From contig JAZOTN010000018.1 of the NCBI GenBank assembly GCA_045657665.1, positions 35,628 through 99,627 of the forward strand: 64,000 nt of DNA. The letters run 5' to 3'. The stretch comes from RUG12461 sp045657665. Its GTDB lineage: Bacteria; Bacillota; Clostridia; Lachnospirales; Lachnospiraceae. Made by a program: the position numbers and the translations under genes. Positions 8,915 through 17,595 of this stretch are shown here, one piece after another (the stretch's first letter is position 1; each line of letters opens with the position of its first letter). The notes beneath the pieces were generated by a model. It did not search any database and had not been told where the DNA came from. It saw nothing but the letters and a program-made list of their open reading frames with translations.

Positions 8915-9761
8915 GAATACCATAGCGGTTCTGAAAAAATATAACCTTTCCGCCAAGAAGCATTACGGCCAGAACTTTCTTATCGATGAGAGGGTGCTTA
9001 CCAGGATCATAGAAGCGGCAGAGGTCGGAAAGGATGATTTTGTTCTTGAGATCGGACCCGGGATCGGAACGCTTACGGAGGCGCTGATAAAAGCGGCACG
9101 GAGCGTATGCGCGGTTGAGATCGACAAGTCGCTGATCCCGGTGCTTTCGGATGTGCTTGGGAAGTATGAGAATTGGGAAATCCGAAATGAAGACATCTTA
9201 AAAACGGATATTCAAAAGATCGCGGAGGAAAAGAACGGCGGTTCGCCCATCAAGATCGTGGCGAACCTGCCCTACTACATCACGACGCCCATCCTTATGA
9301 AGCTGCTGGAATCCGGCGCGCCCATCGAGAGTATTACCGTGATGGTGCAGCTGGAGGTGGCGGACAGGATGAGAAGCGGTCCCGGGAGCAAGGATTACGG
9401 AGCCATTTCACTGGCGATCCGGTATTATGCGGAGCCGGAACTGATCTGCAGGGTTCCGAGAAACTCATTTATCCCACGGCCGAATGTGGACAGCGCTGTA
9501 CTCCGGCTTCGAAGAAGAACCCGGCCGCCGGTGGATACGAAAGATCCCGATGCCATGTTCCGTCTGATCCGCGCATCCTTTAACCAGCGCAGAAAGACGC
9601 TGATCAACGGGATCCTGGGTTCCGGGATCAGTTCTCTGTCAAGGGATGAGATAAAAGAAGCCGTTGAGGAGGCGGGGTTTTCTCCAACCGTGAGGGGAGA
9701 GACGCTCTCTCTTGAGGAATTCGCAAGGCTGAGTGATATTCTGATACGAAAAGGATCATAA
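8886..9761 (+). CDS. rsmA: 16S rRNA dimethyladenosine transferase (KsgA)
   Basis: SAM-dependent enzyme that dimethylates two adjacent adenosines in helix 45 of 16S rRNA during 30S maturation. Length (291 residues) is normal. Seen: the N-terminal KHYGQNFLID segment, the SAM-binding motif EIGPGIGTLT, acidic EIDKSL, and the catalytic NLPYYI motif. The start at 8886 lies within the last codons of tatD, giving an N-terminus (ENTIAVLKKYN) like that of relatives. Third gene of the metG-tatD-rsmA group. Loss of this enzyme is the classical route to kasugamycin resistance. Confidence 0.95.
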   Translation: MQNDSLVYPENTIAVLKKYNLSAKKHYGQNFLIDERVLTRIIEAAEVGKDDFVLEIGPGIGTLTEALIKAARSVCAVEIDKSLIPVLSDVLGKYENWEIRNEDILKTDIQKIAEEKNGGSPIKIVANLPYYITTPILMKLLESGAPIESITVMVQLEVADRMRSGPGSKDYGAISLAIRYYAEPELICRVPRNSFIPRPNVDSAVLRLRRRTRPPVDTKDPDAMFRLIRASFNQRRKTLINGILGSGISSLSRDEIKEAVEEAGFSPTVRGETLSLEEFARLSDILIRKGS

Positions 9762-9794
9762 AAAACAGAGCTTTTACTAGAGTTTATTTGGAAG

Positions 9795-11450
9795 ATGCTT
9801 GATTTTAAAGATTACGGCAGAACAGTACAAAAACAGGTCAGCGGGATCTTAAACAATCGCGGCGTAAACGGGGACGAACTGAAGAAAAGCTGCGATGAGC
9901 TGATCGAACACGGCAAGAGGACAAGGGATGACAGACTCCTTGGCTTTGCCTATTTTTTCCGTGCGGAAAATGAATTCATCAATAACCGGAATGACGAGTT
10001 TCTCCGGAATATTATGACAGGTCTCCAGTACATGGATGCCTCCGGGCAATGGGAACTTATGGCGCGTTCCTATAACCTCATGGGGATCACCTCGATCAAC
10101 CGGGGGAACGCTCCGTTTGCGATGGATTATTATCTGACCGCGCTCAAATACTGTACGACCCATGGACTGGATGAGATCGCGATCATCGTCAACATCAATA
10201 TCGGCATGCTTTACATGGGTTTTAACGATTATCAGCAGGCTACACGCTATTTTGAAAGTGCTCTTGGCTTTTTGAATGAGAGAAAAGAGATCCCGGGAAG
10301 AGAAGACCTTATGTTCAGCGCTTATATCGGACTTGCGGGAGGATGCCTTCTCCGCCGCGACCTGATGCAGGGCAGGAACTATATGAGCCGTGCAAAGATC
10401 GAAGGAAAGATCGATGATGATCCGGTCAGTCTTCTCGTGTACCATTGTTTTGAAGCACGGATCTATGACGAGGAAAAGAAGTTCAAACTCCGGGATGAGG
10501 CGATCTCTGATGTGTCAAAGCTCATCGAACAGGAGATGCCGCTGATAGACATCTTTGATGATGTTTTCCGCTACGCGGAGTTGCTTCTTAATATTGAACG
10601 GTATGAAGAGCTCTGGGTCGTTCTGGAAAAGCTTGAGCATATCACGAAAAAAGCCAATTTAAGGCATCTTGAGAAAAGGATCCTTTCCCTTAAGATTAAG
10701 TATTACAAGAATTTCGGCGACCGGGCAGGTTATCTGCAGGCGGCTGGGCTTTACTATGAGATCTCCGACATGATGGAAAAGGAAAACACCTTTGTGGTAG
10801 GGAAGATGCTGGATATCCGGAGTTTCCTTGAAGAATCCGCGAAAAAGCAGAAACAGATGAGGGAACAGAACCGTGAACTCCAAATGAAGTCCGAGACAGA
10901 TGCACTTACAGGGCTTTCAAACCGGTTCCGCCTTCAGACGCAGGCTCATGATGCTTTTGATCATGCGATGCAAAACGGCAGCAGTTTTGCCATCGAAATA
11001 CTGGATGTGGACTATTTCAAGGGTTATAACGATAATTACGGGCATCAGGCCGGCGATGACTGTATCCGGGGAGTCGCGAACCGGATCGGATCCATGATGG
11101 AGCATCCCGGTGTTTTCTCTGCACGTTACGGCGGAGATGAATTCGTTCTTGTCTATGAGGGATATACGATCGATCAGGTAGAGGGAATGATGAAAGAACT
11201 TCGGGAAAAGATCATAGGCATGAATATGAAACACGAATACTCGAAAGCGGCACCATATGTGACAATCTCGCAAGGAGCGTGTTTCGGGATCCCGTCAGAA
11301 GGGGAAAAGGTGGAAAGTTATCTCCACACGGCAGATGAAATGCTCTACCGGATCAAAGAGGTGTCAAGAAACAGCTACCGTATTACGGAATATGGAAAGG
11401 AAGAGTCGATCAAAGCCCTTCAAAATGCGCTTCAGAAGAAAGAAGACTGA
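9795..11450 (+). CDS. TPR-repeat diguanylate cyclase (GGDEF)
   Basis: A cytoplasmic protein of 551 residues with no membrane helix. The N-terminal ~350 residues are helical hairpins of tetratricopeptide type (for example around SYNLMGITSINRGN and INIGMLYMGFNDYQQA), then a coiled linker, then a GGDEF domain from ~370. The active-site loop is intact (ARYGGDEF), as are the metal-binding DVDYFK and the NRF motif, so it should make cyclic di-GMP from GTP. The residues just upstream of GGDEF (HPGVFSARY) do not contain the RxxD inhibitory site, so product inhibition may be absent. The TPR part probably senses a protein or peptide partner. The PilZ gene at 58191 is the only candidate c-di-GMP receptor in the window. 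Confidence 0.9.
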   Translation: MLDFKDYGRTVQKQVSGILNNRGVNGDELKKSCDELIEHGKRTRDDRLLGFAYFFRAENEFINNRNDEFLRNIMTGLQYMDASGQWELMARSYNLMGITSINRGNAPFAMDYYLTALKYCTTHGLDEIAIIVNINIGMLYMGFNDYQQATRYFESALGFLNERKEIPGREDLMFSAYIGLAGGCLLRRDLMQGRNYMSRAKIEGKIDDDPVSLLVYHCFEARIYDEEKKFKLRDEAISDVSKLIEQEMPLIDIFDDVFRYAELLLNIERYEELWVVLEKLEHITKKANLRHLEKRILSLKIKYYKNFGDRAGYLQAAGLYYEISDMMEKENTFVVGKMLDIRSFLEESAKKQKQMREQNRELQMKSETDALTGLSNRFRLQTQAHDAFDHAMQNGSSFAIEILDVDYFKGYNDNYGHQAGDDCIRGVANRIGSMMEHPGVFSARYGGDEFVLVYEGYTIDQVEGMMKELREKIIGMNMKHEYSKAAPYVTISQGACFGIPSEGEKVESYLHTADEMLYRIKEVSRNSYRITEYGKEESIKALQNALQKKED

Positions 11451-11973
11451 AAAGGATGTGATCCTCCCATTTTCCGTTGATATAGTAGATTTTGCGCTCG
11501 GTTCCTTCATTAACGAAGCCAAGGCGTTCCATAAGCCGTATGGAGCGGTCGTTGTCCGGCATTATTTCCGCAATGATACGATGGAGCCTTAACTCATCAA
11601 AAACAATGCGAACCCCTTCACGGAGCGCTTCCGTCATATAGCCCCTGCCCCAATGGCGCTCGTCCAGCTTGTATCCGAGTTTGCAGCTCTGATAGTAAGC
11701 TCTCTTGATATCGCGGAAGCTGATGGTTCCTATGATCTCATTGGTTTCTTTCAAAAAGATCCAGAAACGAACCTGCGTTCCCTGAACGGCCATATTGTAT
11801 TCGATCTCCAGGATCGATTTCTGGTGTCCGACAGTATAGAAGCCATCCTCACGGGGAGGCTCGTTTTTTTCAAAGAGTTCTTTGTTGCCGAGATAAAAAT
11901 CCAGAACCTCTCTTGCATAAAAGGGTTCTACGATCTTCAGGATCAAACGGTCAGTATCATAAGAGAAATTCAT
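11410..11973 (-). CDS. GNAT family N-acetyltransferase (RimJ/RimL-like)
   Basis: A 187-residue acetyltransferase. It starts TDRLILKIVEP, the standard opening of RimJ/RimL-type proteins, and has the acetyl-CoA-binding motif A region (RHWGRGYMTEALRE) and the C-terminal NDRSIRLMERLGF motif. A frame extending further upstream has no plausible family match, so the ATG at 11971-11973 was chosen. It is convergent with the diguanylate cyclase gene and overlaps its 3' end by 41 nt. The substrate, whether a protein N-terminus or a small molecule, cannot be told from sequence. Confidence 0.88.
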   Translation of the reverse strand: MNFSYDTDRLILKIVEPFYAREVLDFYLGNKELFEKNEPPREDGFYTVGHQKSILEIEYNMAVQGTQVRFWIFLKETNEIIGTISFRDIKRAYYQSCKLGYKLDERHWGRGYMTEALREGVRIVFDELRLHRIIAEIMPDNDRSIRLMERLGFVNEGTERKIYYINGKWEDHILFSLLSSEAHFEGL

Positions 11974-12031
11974 AACACACCTATTATAACGAAAAACAGG
12001 CGAAAATAAAAGACATTCATGGAGGCGCAGC

Positions 12032-12526
12032 ATGAGGAAGCCAGATCTCAAGCCCGATGAAATATATATGAGAGCAGCACTCCGGGAAGCGCGGAAAGCA
12101 TATGCGATCGATGAGGTACCGATCGGCTGCGTGATCGTGCAGGAAGGGAAGATCATTGCACGGGGATACAACCGGCGGAATACGGACAAAAACACCCTTT
12201 CCCACGCAGAACTTACCGCGATCAAAAAGGCAAGTAAAAAGACCGGAGACTGGAGGCTGGAGGACTGTACACTTTATGTGACGCTGGAGCCGTGCCAGAT
12301 GTGTGCCGGGGCCATCGTCCAGTCACGGATCAAACGGGTTGTGATCGGCGCGATGAACCCGAAGGCGGGATGTGCGGGATCTATCCTGAATCTTCTTCAG
12401 ATGAAGGAGTTCAATCATCAGACGGAAACGGAAAAGGGAGTGCTGGAACAGGAGTGTTCCGGGCTTCTCAGCAGATTTTTTGAAGAACTGCGGGAAAAGA
12501 AGAATGGAAAACAGGACGCAGGTTAA
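12032..12526 (+). CDS. tadA: tRNA-specific adenosine deaminase
   Basis: Zinc deaminase that converts A34 to inosine in the anticodon of tRNA-Arg(ACG). Key residues are visible: HAE (His zinc ligand and proton-shuttle Glu) at ~57-59 and PCQMC (two Cys zinc ligands) at ~87-91. Length of 164 residues is typical. A GGAGG-type ribosome site precedes the ATG. Its 3' end overlaps the following MATE gene by 23 nt. Adjacency of tadA to the SRP RNA gene, here about 1.5 kb away, is common in Firmicutes. Confidence 0.95.
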   Translation: MRKPDLKPDEIYMRAALREARKAYAIDEVPIGCVIVQEGKIIARGYNRRNTDKNTLSHAELTAIKKASKKTGDWRLEDCTLYVTLEPCQMCAGAIVQSRIKRVVIGAMNPKAGCAGSILNLLQMKEFNHQTETEKGVLEQECSGLLSRFFEELREKKNGKQDAG

Positions 12527-13880
12527 AAAACATTCAAGAGCCAGCCTCAATATGGTGGAAGGACCGCTGCTGAGCAAGATCATCTTTTTTGCCCTGCCGC
12601 TGGCCGCAAGCTCTGTACTGCAACAGCTGTTTAATGCTGCGGATATTGCGGTAGTGGGAAGGTTTGCCAGTTCCGAGGCAATGGCTGCGGTCGGATCCAA
12701 TGCTTCCGTGATCGGATTACTCATAAACTTGTTTGTGGGGCTTGCAGTCGGTGCAAATGTGGTGATCGCGAATCTCATCGGCGCGAATCACAGGGAAAGG
12801 ATCAATGAGGCGGTACATACCGTCATAGCAGTCGCTTTTCTTGCCGGGATCCTCATTCTTGGAATCGGATTCGTTCTTGCAAAGCCGATCCTTTCTCTTA
12901 TGGGAGCACCCGATAATGTTATGGATCTGGCGGTACTTTATCTCCGGGTATATTTTTTCGGTATGCCGGTGGTGCTTCTCTATAATTACGGCTCCGCGAT
13001 CCTGAGAAGCAAGGGGGACAGCCGGCGGCCGCTTCTGGCACTGGCTCTTTCCGGTGTTGCAAATATCGGACTCAACCTTCTGTTTGTCATCGTCTTTCAC
13101 CTTTCTGTTGTTGGGGTTGCTCTTGCAACCGTATTCAGTAACTGTATCGGCGCGGGACTGATCCTTTATTTTCTGATGACGGAGGAAGAGGATTTTCGTT
13201 TTTCGTTCCGGAAGCTCCGCATCCATAAAAGATATCTGGTCTATGTACTCCGGATCGGCCTGCCGGCAGGTCTTCAGGGCATGGTCTTTTCTTTTTCCAA
13301 TGTGGTCATCCAGAGTGCGATCAACAGCTTTGGCTCAGCCTGTATTGCAGGTTCGACCGCAGCGCAGAATTTTGAATTTATCTGCTATTGCTTTGTAAAT
13401 GCTGTGGCACAGACAGCTGTGACGTTTACCAGTCAAAACTATGGTGCCGGCAATGAGGAGCGGTGCAAAAAGGTGTTCCGCCTTACCATGCTGATTGGGA
13501 TCGTGATAGATATCGGAACGGTAGCGGTATTCATGCTGTTGCGTTATCCGCTGATCCACATCTTTACGACGGATCCCGATGTCATAGAGTTTGCTATGGT
13601 GCGAATGATGCGTGCCTGCCTCTTTCATGCATTGATCGGAACTTATGAGATCAGCGGAGGCTGCATCCGAGGCATGAACAGATCGCTTGTTCCTGCGCTG
13701 ATTTCCGTATTTGGTACCTGCGCGTTCCGCTTATGCTATGTGTTCCTCGTTCTTCCGCAAAACAGAACGTTTGCGACACTCATGAATGTGTATCCAATTT
13801 CCTGGGTTTTTACCGGGATTGCAATGCTGACAGCTTACTTTTTGATCCGGAGAAGGGCGTTTAGAATATTGAAAAAGTGA
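12504..13880 (+). CDS. MATE family efflux transporter
   Basis: A polytopic membrane protein of about 458 residues with twelve predicted hydrophobic segments in two homologous halves, typical of NorM/DinF-type multidrug and toxic compound exporters (N-terminal NMVEGPLLSKIIFFALPLAASS, then ADIAVVGRF). The start at 12504 gives MENRTQ; an earlier in-frame ATG at 12480 and a later one at 12552 are possible but lack better ribosome sites. It overlaps tadA and is followed by a palindromic element rather than a simple terminator. Substrate is unknown; export is probably driven by a sodium or proton gradient. Confidence 0.88.
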   Translation: MENRTQVKKHSRASLNMVEGPLLSKIIFFALPLAASSVLQQLFNAADIAVVGRFASSEAMAAVGSNASVIGLLINLFVGLAVGANVVIANLIGANHRERINEAVHTVIAVAFLAGILILGIGFVLAKPILSLMGAPDNVMDLAVLYLRVYFFGMPVVLLYNYGSAILRSKGDSRRPLLALALSGVANIGLNLLFVIVFHLSVVGVALATVFSNCIGAGLILYFLMTEEEDFRFSFRKLRIHKRYLVYVLRIGLPAGLQGMVFSFSNVVIQSAINSFGSACIAGSTAAQNFEFICYCFVNAVAQTAVTFTSQNYGAGNEERCKKVFRLTMLIGIVIDIGTVAVFMLLRYPLIHIFTTDPDVIEFAMVRMMRACLFHALIGTYEISGGCIRGMNRSLVPALISVFGTCAFRLCYVFLVLPQNRTFATLMNVYPISWVFTGIAMLTAYFLIRRRAFRILKK

Positions 13881-13906
13881 GGGGATAGGGAAATAAAAAA
13901 GAGGCA

Positions 13907-14039
13907 TGTCGCATTAGTCACATGGCACGTACGTGCCATGCGGAATTTGCACAAAGGTCCGGCCGGACATGCTAGCATGTCCGCGCGGACTTCTGTGCAA
14001 ATCGCACTTGCGGCGCAGCCGCATAGCGCTAATGCGACA
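13907..14039. repeat. 133-bp cloverleaf-forming palindromic element
   Basis: Perfect 11-bp outer inverted repeats (TGTCGCATTAG at 13907-13917 and its complement at 14029-14039) enclose three further hairpins. Arm 1 is a perfect 20-bp palindrome at 13921-13940. Arm 2 has a 9-bp stem (13945-13953 with 13994-14002), then a shorter imperfect stem, then a perfect 20-bp palindrome at 13964-13983. Arm 3 is TGCGGC/GCCGCA at 14009-14023 with a 3-nt loop. Together this folds as a cloverleaf in either strand. There is no coding capacity. It lies between the 3' ends of the MATE gene and the SRP RNA gene. It could be a MITE/REP-like mobile repeat, a recombination site or a bidirectional terminator. Confidence 0.85.
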
Positions 14040-14064
14040 GTTAATTTCCGATCAATATAAAAAA

Positions 14065-14327
14065 CCGAGCATCCTGCTTTGAATCCGGATCCCTGACGTT
14101 ACCAATGCATTAGGCTCAGCCCAGGCACCCTCGCGGCACACAAGGAGGTTCTGTTTAGTGCTGCTTTGTTCCCAACCTGACACGGTTCACAGATTCCTGT
14201 TGCGCAAGACCCGGGCATCAACGCTGCTTGCAAAGGGCAGCTCAACAACCCAAAACCCGAGGCAGGATATCACTCCGGCTATAGCGGATTGCCGGTACAG
14301 GGTGCCGCTAACTCCCCAGCTGCTCGG
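14065..14327 (-). ncRNA. ffs: Signal recognition particle RNA, large (Alu-containing) type
   Basis: Reading the minus strand, the 5' end CCGAGCA pairs with TGCTCGG at the 3' end, bracketing about 263 nt, the size of the long Bacillus/Clostridium-type SRP RNA. The apical SRP54-binding helix is clear: GTCAGG, then a GGAA tetraloop closed by TTG/CAA, then AGCAGCA, at about 14155-14185. The 5' part has the Alu-domain features and the 3' part has GGTGCCTGGGCTGAG-like sequence. The 3' end runs into a T-tract at 14059-14064 that serves as terminator. The RNA scaffolds Ffh for co-translational membrane targeting. Confidence 0.95.
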
Positions 14328-14334
14328 AAATCTT

Positions 14335-14363
14335 ATTATATCGGGTTTTGAAAGGTTTGTCAA
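14335..14363 (-). promoter_or_regulatory. Perfect sigma-A promoter of the SRP RNA gene
   Basis: On the minus strand, TTGACA (14358-14363) and TATAAT (14335-14340) are separated by exactly 17 nt and placed 7 nt before the inferred 5' end of the SRP RNA. Both hexamers match consensus in full, as expected for a highly expressed stable RNA, and this fixes the RNA start. Confidence 0.9.
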
Positions 14364-14371
14364 AAAGGACA

Positions 14372-14408
14372 AAAAAATGGAAGCCTGTTTCACAGGCTTC
14401 CGTCTTTT
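14372..14408. terminator. Bidirectional intrinsic terminator
   Basis: A 9-bp perfect stem (GGAAGCCTG at 14379-14387 with CAGGCTTCC at 14393-14401) is flanked by an A-run on the left and a T-run on the right. On the minus strand it ends the lipoprotein gene and insulates the SRP RNA promoter just beyond it. Confidence 0.85.
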
Positions 14409-14432
14409 TTTAAATGAATTTTAGCTCAATTC

Positions 14433-14945
14433 TTACTGAATTGCCTGGTAGATCGTGTCTGCCTCTTCCTCGGAAAGATGAGCTGCTGCATACAGGTTTC
14501 CGTCTGTATCAATGATCGCTACGTTATCACCATCATCGATATAACCGAGCTGGGTTGCACCAACGGTTACAAGATAATATGCAGTACCGTCATCCAGAGT
14601 AGCATCCTCAACTACATACTCAGCAAGAACCTCATTCGTGCCATCGCTGAGATAGCAGACATCTCCGGGTGCGTTCTCATAGAAAGCGATGATGAAATCG
14701 TTGGAGCCGTCATTTGCATAGAAGCCGTCTACATAGGTGATGTCGCTTACAGCTTCTGCAACTTCTTCTTCAACTGCTTCTTCAACAACTTCCTCTGCTA
14801 CAGCCTCGTCGACTGCCGCATCGATCTCAGAATTGATCTCTGCCACTGCCTGATCTACTTGTGCCTGGGTTGAGTTTCCACAGCCTGCAAGCATACCTGC
14901 AGCTACAACTGCGGACAGCATTAAAGCTACCATTCTTTTTTTCAT
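14433..14945 (-). CDS. Acidic lipoprotein of unknown function
   Basis: A 170-residue protein with a lipoprotein signal peptide: basic start, hydrophobic stretch, and lipobox LAGC with Cys at ~20. A GGGAGG ribosome site lies just upstream of the ATG at 14945; a longer frame exists but has no such site. After the lipid Cys there is a Glu/Ala/Val-rich acidic helix (~residues 30-60) and then a compact ~100-residue domain rich in Asp and Tyr (FYANDGSNDFIIAFYENAP). That C-terminal domain is not one I can name. It lies downstream of the LuxR-type regulator on the same strand, with its own TATAAT-like sequence in the gap (14946-15069). It may be exported and surface-anchored; function unknown. Confidence 0.8.
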   Translation of the reverse strand: MKKRMVALMLSAVVAAGMLAGCGNSTQAQVDQAVAEINSEIDAAVDEAVAEEVVEEAVEEEVAEAVSDITYVDGFYANDGSNDFIIAFYENAPGDVCYLSDGTNEVLAEYVVEDATLDDGTAYYLVTVGATQLGYIDDGDNVAIIDTDGNLYAAAHLSEEEADTIYQAIQ

Positions 14946-15069
14946 AATAGTTTCCTCCCTGTTTAAAAAAACAATTAGTTCTGCGGGTTTTACCCACAAA
15001 AGTGATTATAAAAAACAAGGAAAGAATTGATAGTAGCCCCAGGGCTACCAAAAGTGTTTTTTCAGTGTT

Positions 15070-17457
15070 TTACTCTCTGCGATGCACGAGACCCATCTGT
15101 TCCGCTTTCCGTTCCGCATCCGCACGATCCTTTGCGCCCAGTTTACGGTATATGTTCCGGTTATGTTTTTTTAAGCCGGCATAGGATATATCACACTCCC
15201 GGCAGATATCCTCGGTATCCATTCCGCTGCAGAGCATGGAAAGGATCTGCTGCTCCCTTTTTGTAAGAATCACCTGTTCTTTCGGGATAAACTTCAAATA
15301 ATCGGGATAGAAAAGCGCGATGCGGGTCGTTTCTTCCATAGTTTTGGAAAGATACTCCTCCGGGATATCAGAGAGCTGGCCGTCCTTTTCCAAAGCATGA
15401 AGGAGCGGCAGGATCGCACCTCCTTCCAGCGATACAAGCCGCACAAAATGATATTCCGAGGCTTTTTGGAGAGCGTTTTTCACATGCTGTTCCCACTGTA
15501 TCATACCGAGCCGGTACAGGATAATCCCCTTTAGCAGTTCATTTTCCATCCACATATAATGTCGTTCATACCGCACAAAATAACCGGTGAGGAACATGGA
15601 GAGATCCAGTGCTTCTTCGTAACGTTCTTCTGCGATCAGGCAACGGATCTTCATCATGCTCCGGTAACGGTCCGGAATGGAAAAAGACGTCATTTCGTCC
15701 TTTGTTCCGGCGAGATATGCATTAAGCTCGCCGGTCTCGCCCCCGGAAAGAAGGGATAACCAGATAAAAAAAGCTTCCAGATTCGGCAAAAGATGATCAG
15801 CCTTTCGCTCCAAGACCATCTCCCGGAAGCTTTCCATACGCCGGCGGGCATAAGACAGCTGACCTTCCGTGATGTGCTGACGGACGAGGATGCCGATGGC
15901 AGCAAAGCAGATCTCCGGCTTTCCGCCGTGGCTGGCTGTTTCAAATCCGTTATTGCAGCGGGTCAGCACTTCATAAGGCTCCATGGTTCCTTTTTCAAAA
16001 CCGCTTTCTGCGAGAGAAACCGTCACAAGCCCTTTGCCCCATTTTCCAAGAAGGATCTCCAGAGGCTGCTTCATAAATTTTGCGATCTCATTATCGTGTT
16101 TTGACCAGTCCGAGAAATCGAGTCCTCCGTTCATGATACCGGGCATATTTCCGGTGACGCACATTTCCGGCAGAACCACTTCTCCGTTTCGGACCATGGT
16201 CAGGACACTTCGCATGATACGGAGGATCCCTTTTACACCCCTGTGGGGAAGGCCGATATCGAGATAGGCGATCAGGCTCTCTGCCTCCCGGCGTTTTAAA
16301 CGGGGGTGTTTTTGGTCTTTTGCATATTCTTTCAGGGAATCGTACCATTCCTCGGATTCGTCCGGGAGCATCACAATATCACTGAGCATGCTCATTCCGG
16401 CCATCAGAACGGGACTTTCCTTTAATTCTTTATCGGGAAGAGAAAAATAATAATCCTTTGTCTCGATATAATATCCTGTGCCGGGATGGCTTTTTGCATT
16501 CCGTATCAGGATCTGTTTGACACTTTCCGTTGCACCGGCCTTTTGATAAAAACAGAGAGCGGATGCGATGTCTCCTTTTTCTTCATAATAAACAGCAGCC
16601 TTTTGATAATTGTCCCGGATCTGCTTTGGAGACCAGAGACTTTCCTGCTTCCAGATAAAAAAGTGCTTCATCTCTTCGCGGAGACGGTATTCACCGGCTT
16701 CCAGGTATTCGAGCTGACTGGTGTTGCTCCGGCAGTATTCTACAATGGCACGTATATCGGAATGTCCGGAAAGACGTGCTGCCATCTCTGCCGAAAAACG
16801 TTCATAACGGCAGACAGCAAGGGCAAGATCACGAAAAGAGGAGTCTATTTCCTCGAAAGCGGTTTCATCCCAAAAGCGGAAGCAGTCCTGCCAGACGGCA
16901 GACATCATAACCTCGGAAAAGGGTTCTCCATGTTCCATATACCTGGCATAATACTGCAGCGCAATCGGGTACCCGCGCGATGCGGATGCGACTTTCGCGA
17001 TGTCTTCCTCTTTGATCGGAATCTCCTGCTGCTCAAAATACCGGCGGATCTCTTTTTTCCCGAAACGAAGATCCTGCTCATCGATCCGTATAAAGGAAAG
17101 AGCGGCATCTTCGCCGGTAAGATATTTCGGGATATCTCCCCGGCTGATCAGAACGGTCTGAAGTCCCGGGCTGTAGAGCAGTTCTTTCAGGAGGGCGATC
17201 GATTTTTCATCGCGGAGCGCGTAGAGGTCATCCACGATCACGATACTCTGGCGAATGGAAGCAATTTCCGGAAAATTACGGATGCTTCCGCTTCGGCAGC
17301 TGATCACCAGCGGGTTTTTCCGGCGGTAATAATACATCGCTGCCGCGGTTTTTCCCTGACCGGATGGAGCGGTAATGATCACGGGATGATAGGTTTCTTC
17401 CGCTTTCTTCAGTTTTTCATACGCTGCGGGTATCCGGATATACTGCAAAAGTGGCAC
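15070..17457 (-). CDS. LuxR-family transcriptional regulator with STAND ATPase (MalT-like)
   Basis: A 795-residue regulator built like MalT/LAL proteins. It has an N-terminal P-loop (APSGQGKTAAA at ~30-40) with Walker B (SIVIVDD at ~71-77), a long helical-repeat sensor region in the middle, and a C-terminal LuxR-type helix-turn-helix (LTKREQQILSMLCSG... ISYAGLKKHNRNIYRKLGAKDR at ~737-785). Such proteins bind ATP and an inducer, oligomerise and activate promoters. The inducer is unknown. The gene upstream (threonine aldolase) is divergent and the acidic lipoprotein lies directly downstream, making both candidate targets. A large antisense open frame covers part of this gene but has no family features. 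Confidence 0.9.
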   Translation of the reverse strand: MPLLQYIRIPAAYEKLKKAEETYHPVIITAPSGQGKTAAAMYYYRRKNPLVISCRSGSIRNFPEIASIRQSIVIVDDLYALRDEKSIALLKELLYSPGLQTVLISRGDIPKYLTGEDAALSFIRIDEQDLRFGKKEIRRYFEQQEIPIKEEDIAKVASASRGYPIALQYYARYMEHGEPFSEVMMSAVWQDCFRFWDETAFEEIDSSFRDLALAVCRYERFSAEMAARLSGHSDIRAIVEYCRSNTSQLEYLEAGEYRLREEMKHFFIWKQESLWSPKQIRDNYQKAAVYYEEKGDIASALCFYQKAGATESVKQILIRNAKSHPGTGYYIETKDYYFSLPDKELKESPVLMAGMSMLSDIVMLPDESEEWYDSLKEYAKDQKHPRLKRREAESLIAYLDIGLPHRGVKGILRIMRSVLTMVRNGEVVLPEMCVTGNMPGIMNGGLDFSDWSKHDNEIAKFMKQPLEILLGKWGKGLVTVSLAESGFEKGTMEPYEVLTRCNNGFETASHGGKPEICFAAIGILVRQHITEGQLSYARRRMESFREMVLERKADHLLPNLEAFFIWLSLLSGGETGELNAYLAGTKDEMTSFSIPDRYRSMMKIRCLIAEERYEEALDLSMFLTGYFVRYERHYMWMENELLKGIILYRLGMIQWEQHVKNALQKASEYHFVRLVSLEGGAILPLLHALEKDGQLSDIPEEYLSKTMEETTRIALFYPDYLKFIPKEQVILTKREQQILSMLCSGMDTEDICRECDISYAGLKKHNRNIYRKLGAKDRADAERKAEQMGLVHRRE

Positions 17458-17595
17458 CTCAATTCCAGGTTGGTTGAATCCCTTCTATTATACAGGTTTT
17501 GTCAACATGAAAGAGGATATTCTTTTTTCGGGAACGATAACATGATAGAATGGAAACAAGCGAAAACCCGTTTGTAAAGAGGAAAGGATAAGTCA

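Noticed and set aside
13907..14039. tRNA gene or CRISPR repeat
   Set aside because: No anticodon/T-loop signature and no spaced direct repeats; the fold comes from nested palindromes.
14158..14424. 88-codon frame across the SRP RNA
   Set aside because: The region is a structured RNA gene with promoter and terminator on the other strand.
16486..17577. 363-codon open frame on the plus strand opposite the LuxR regulator
   Set aside because: It mirrors a coding gene, has no domain features and no ribosome site; it is a shadow.
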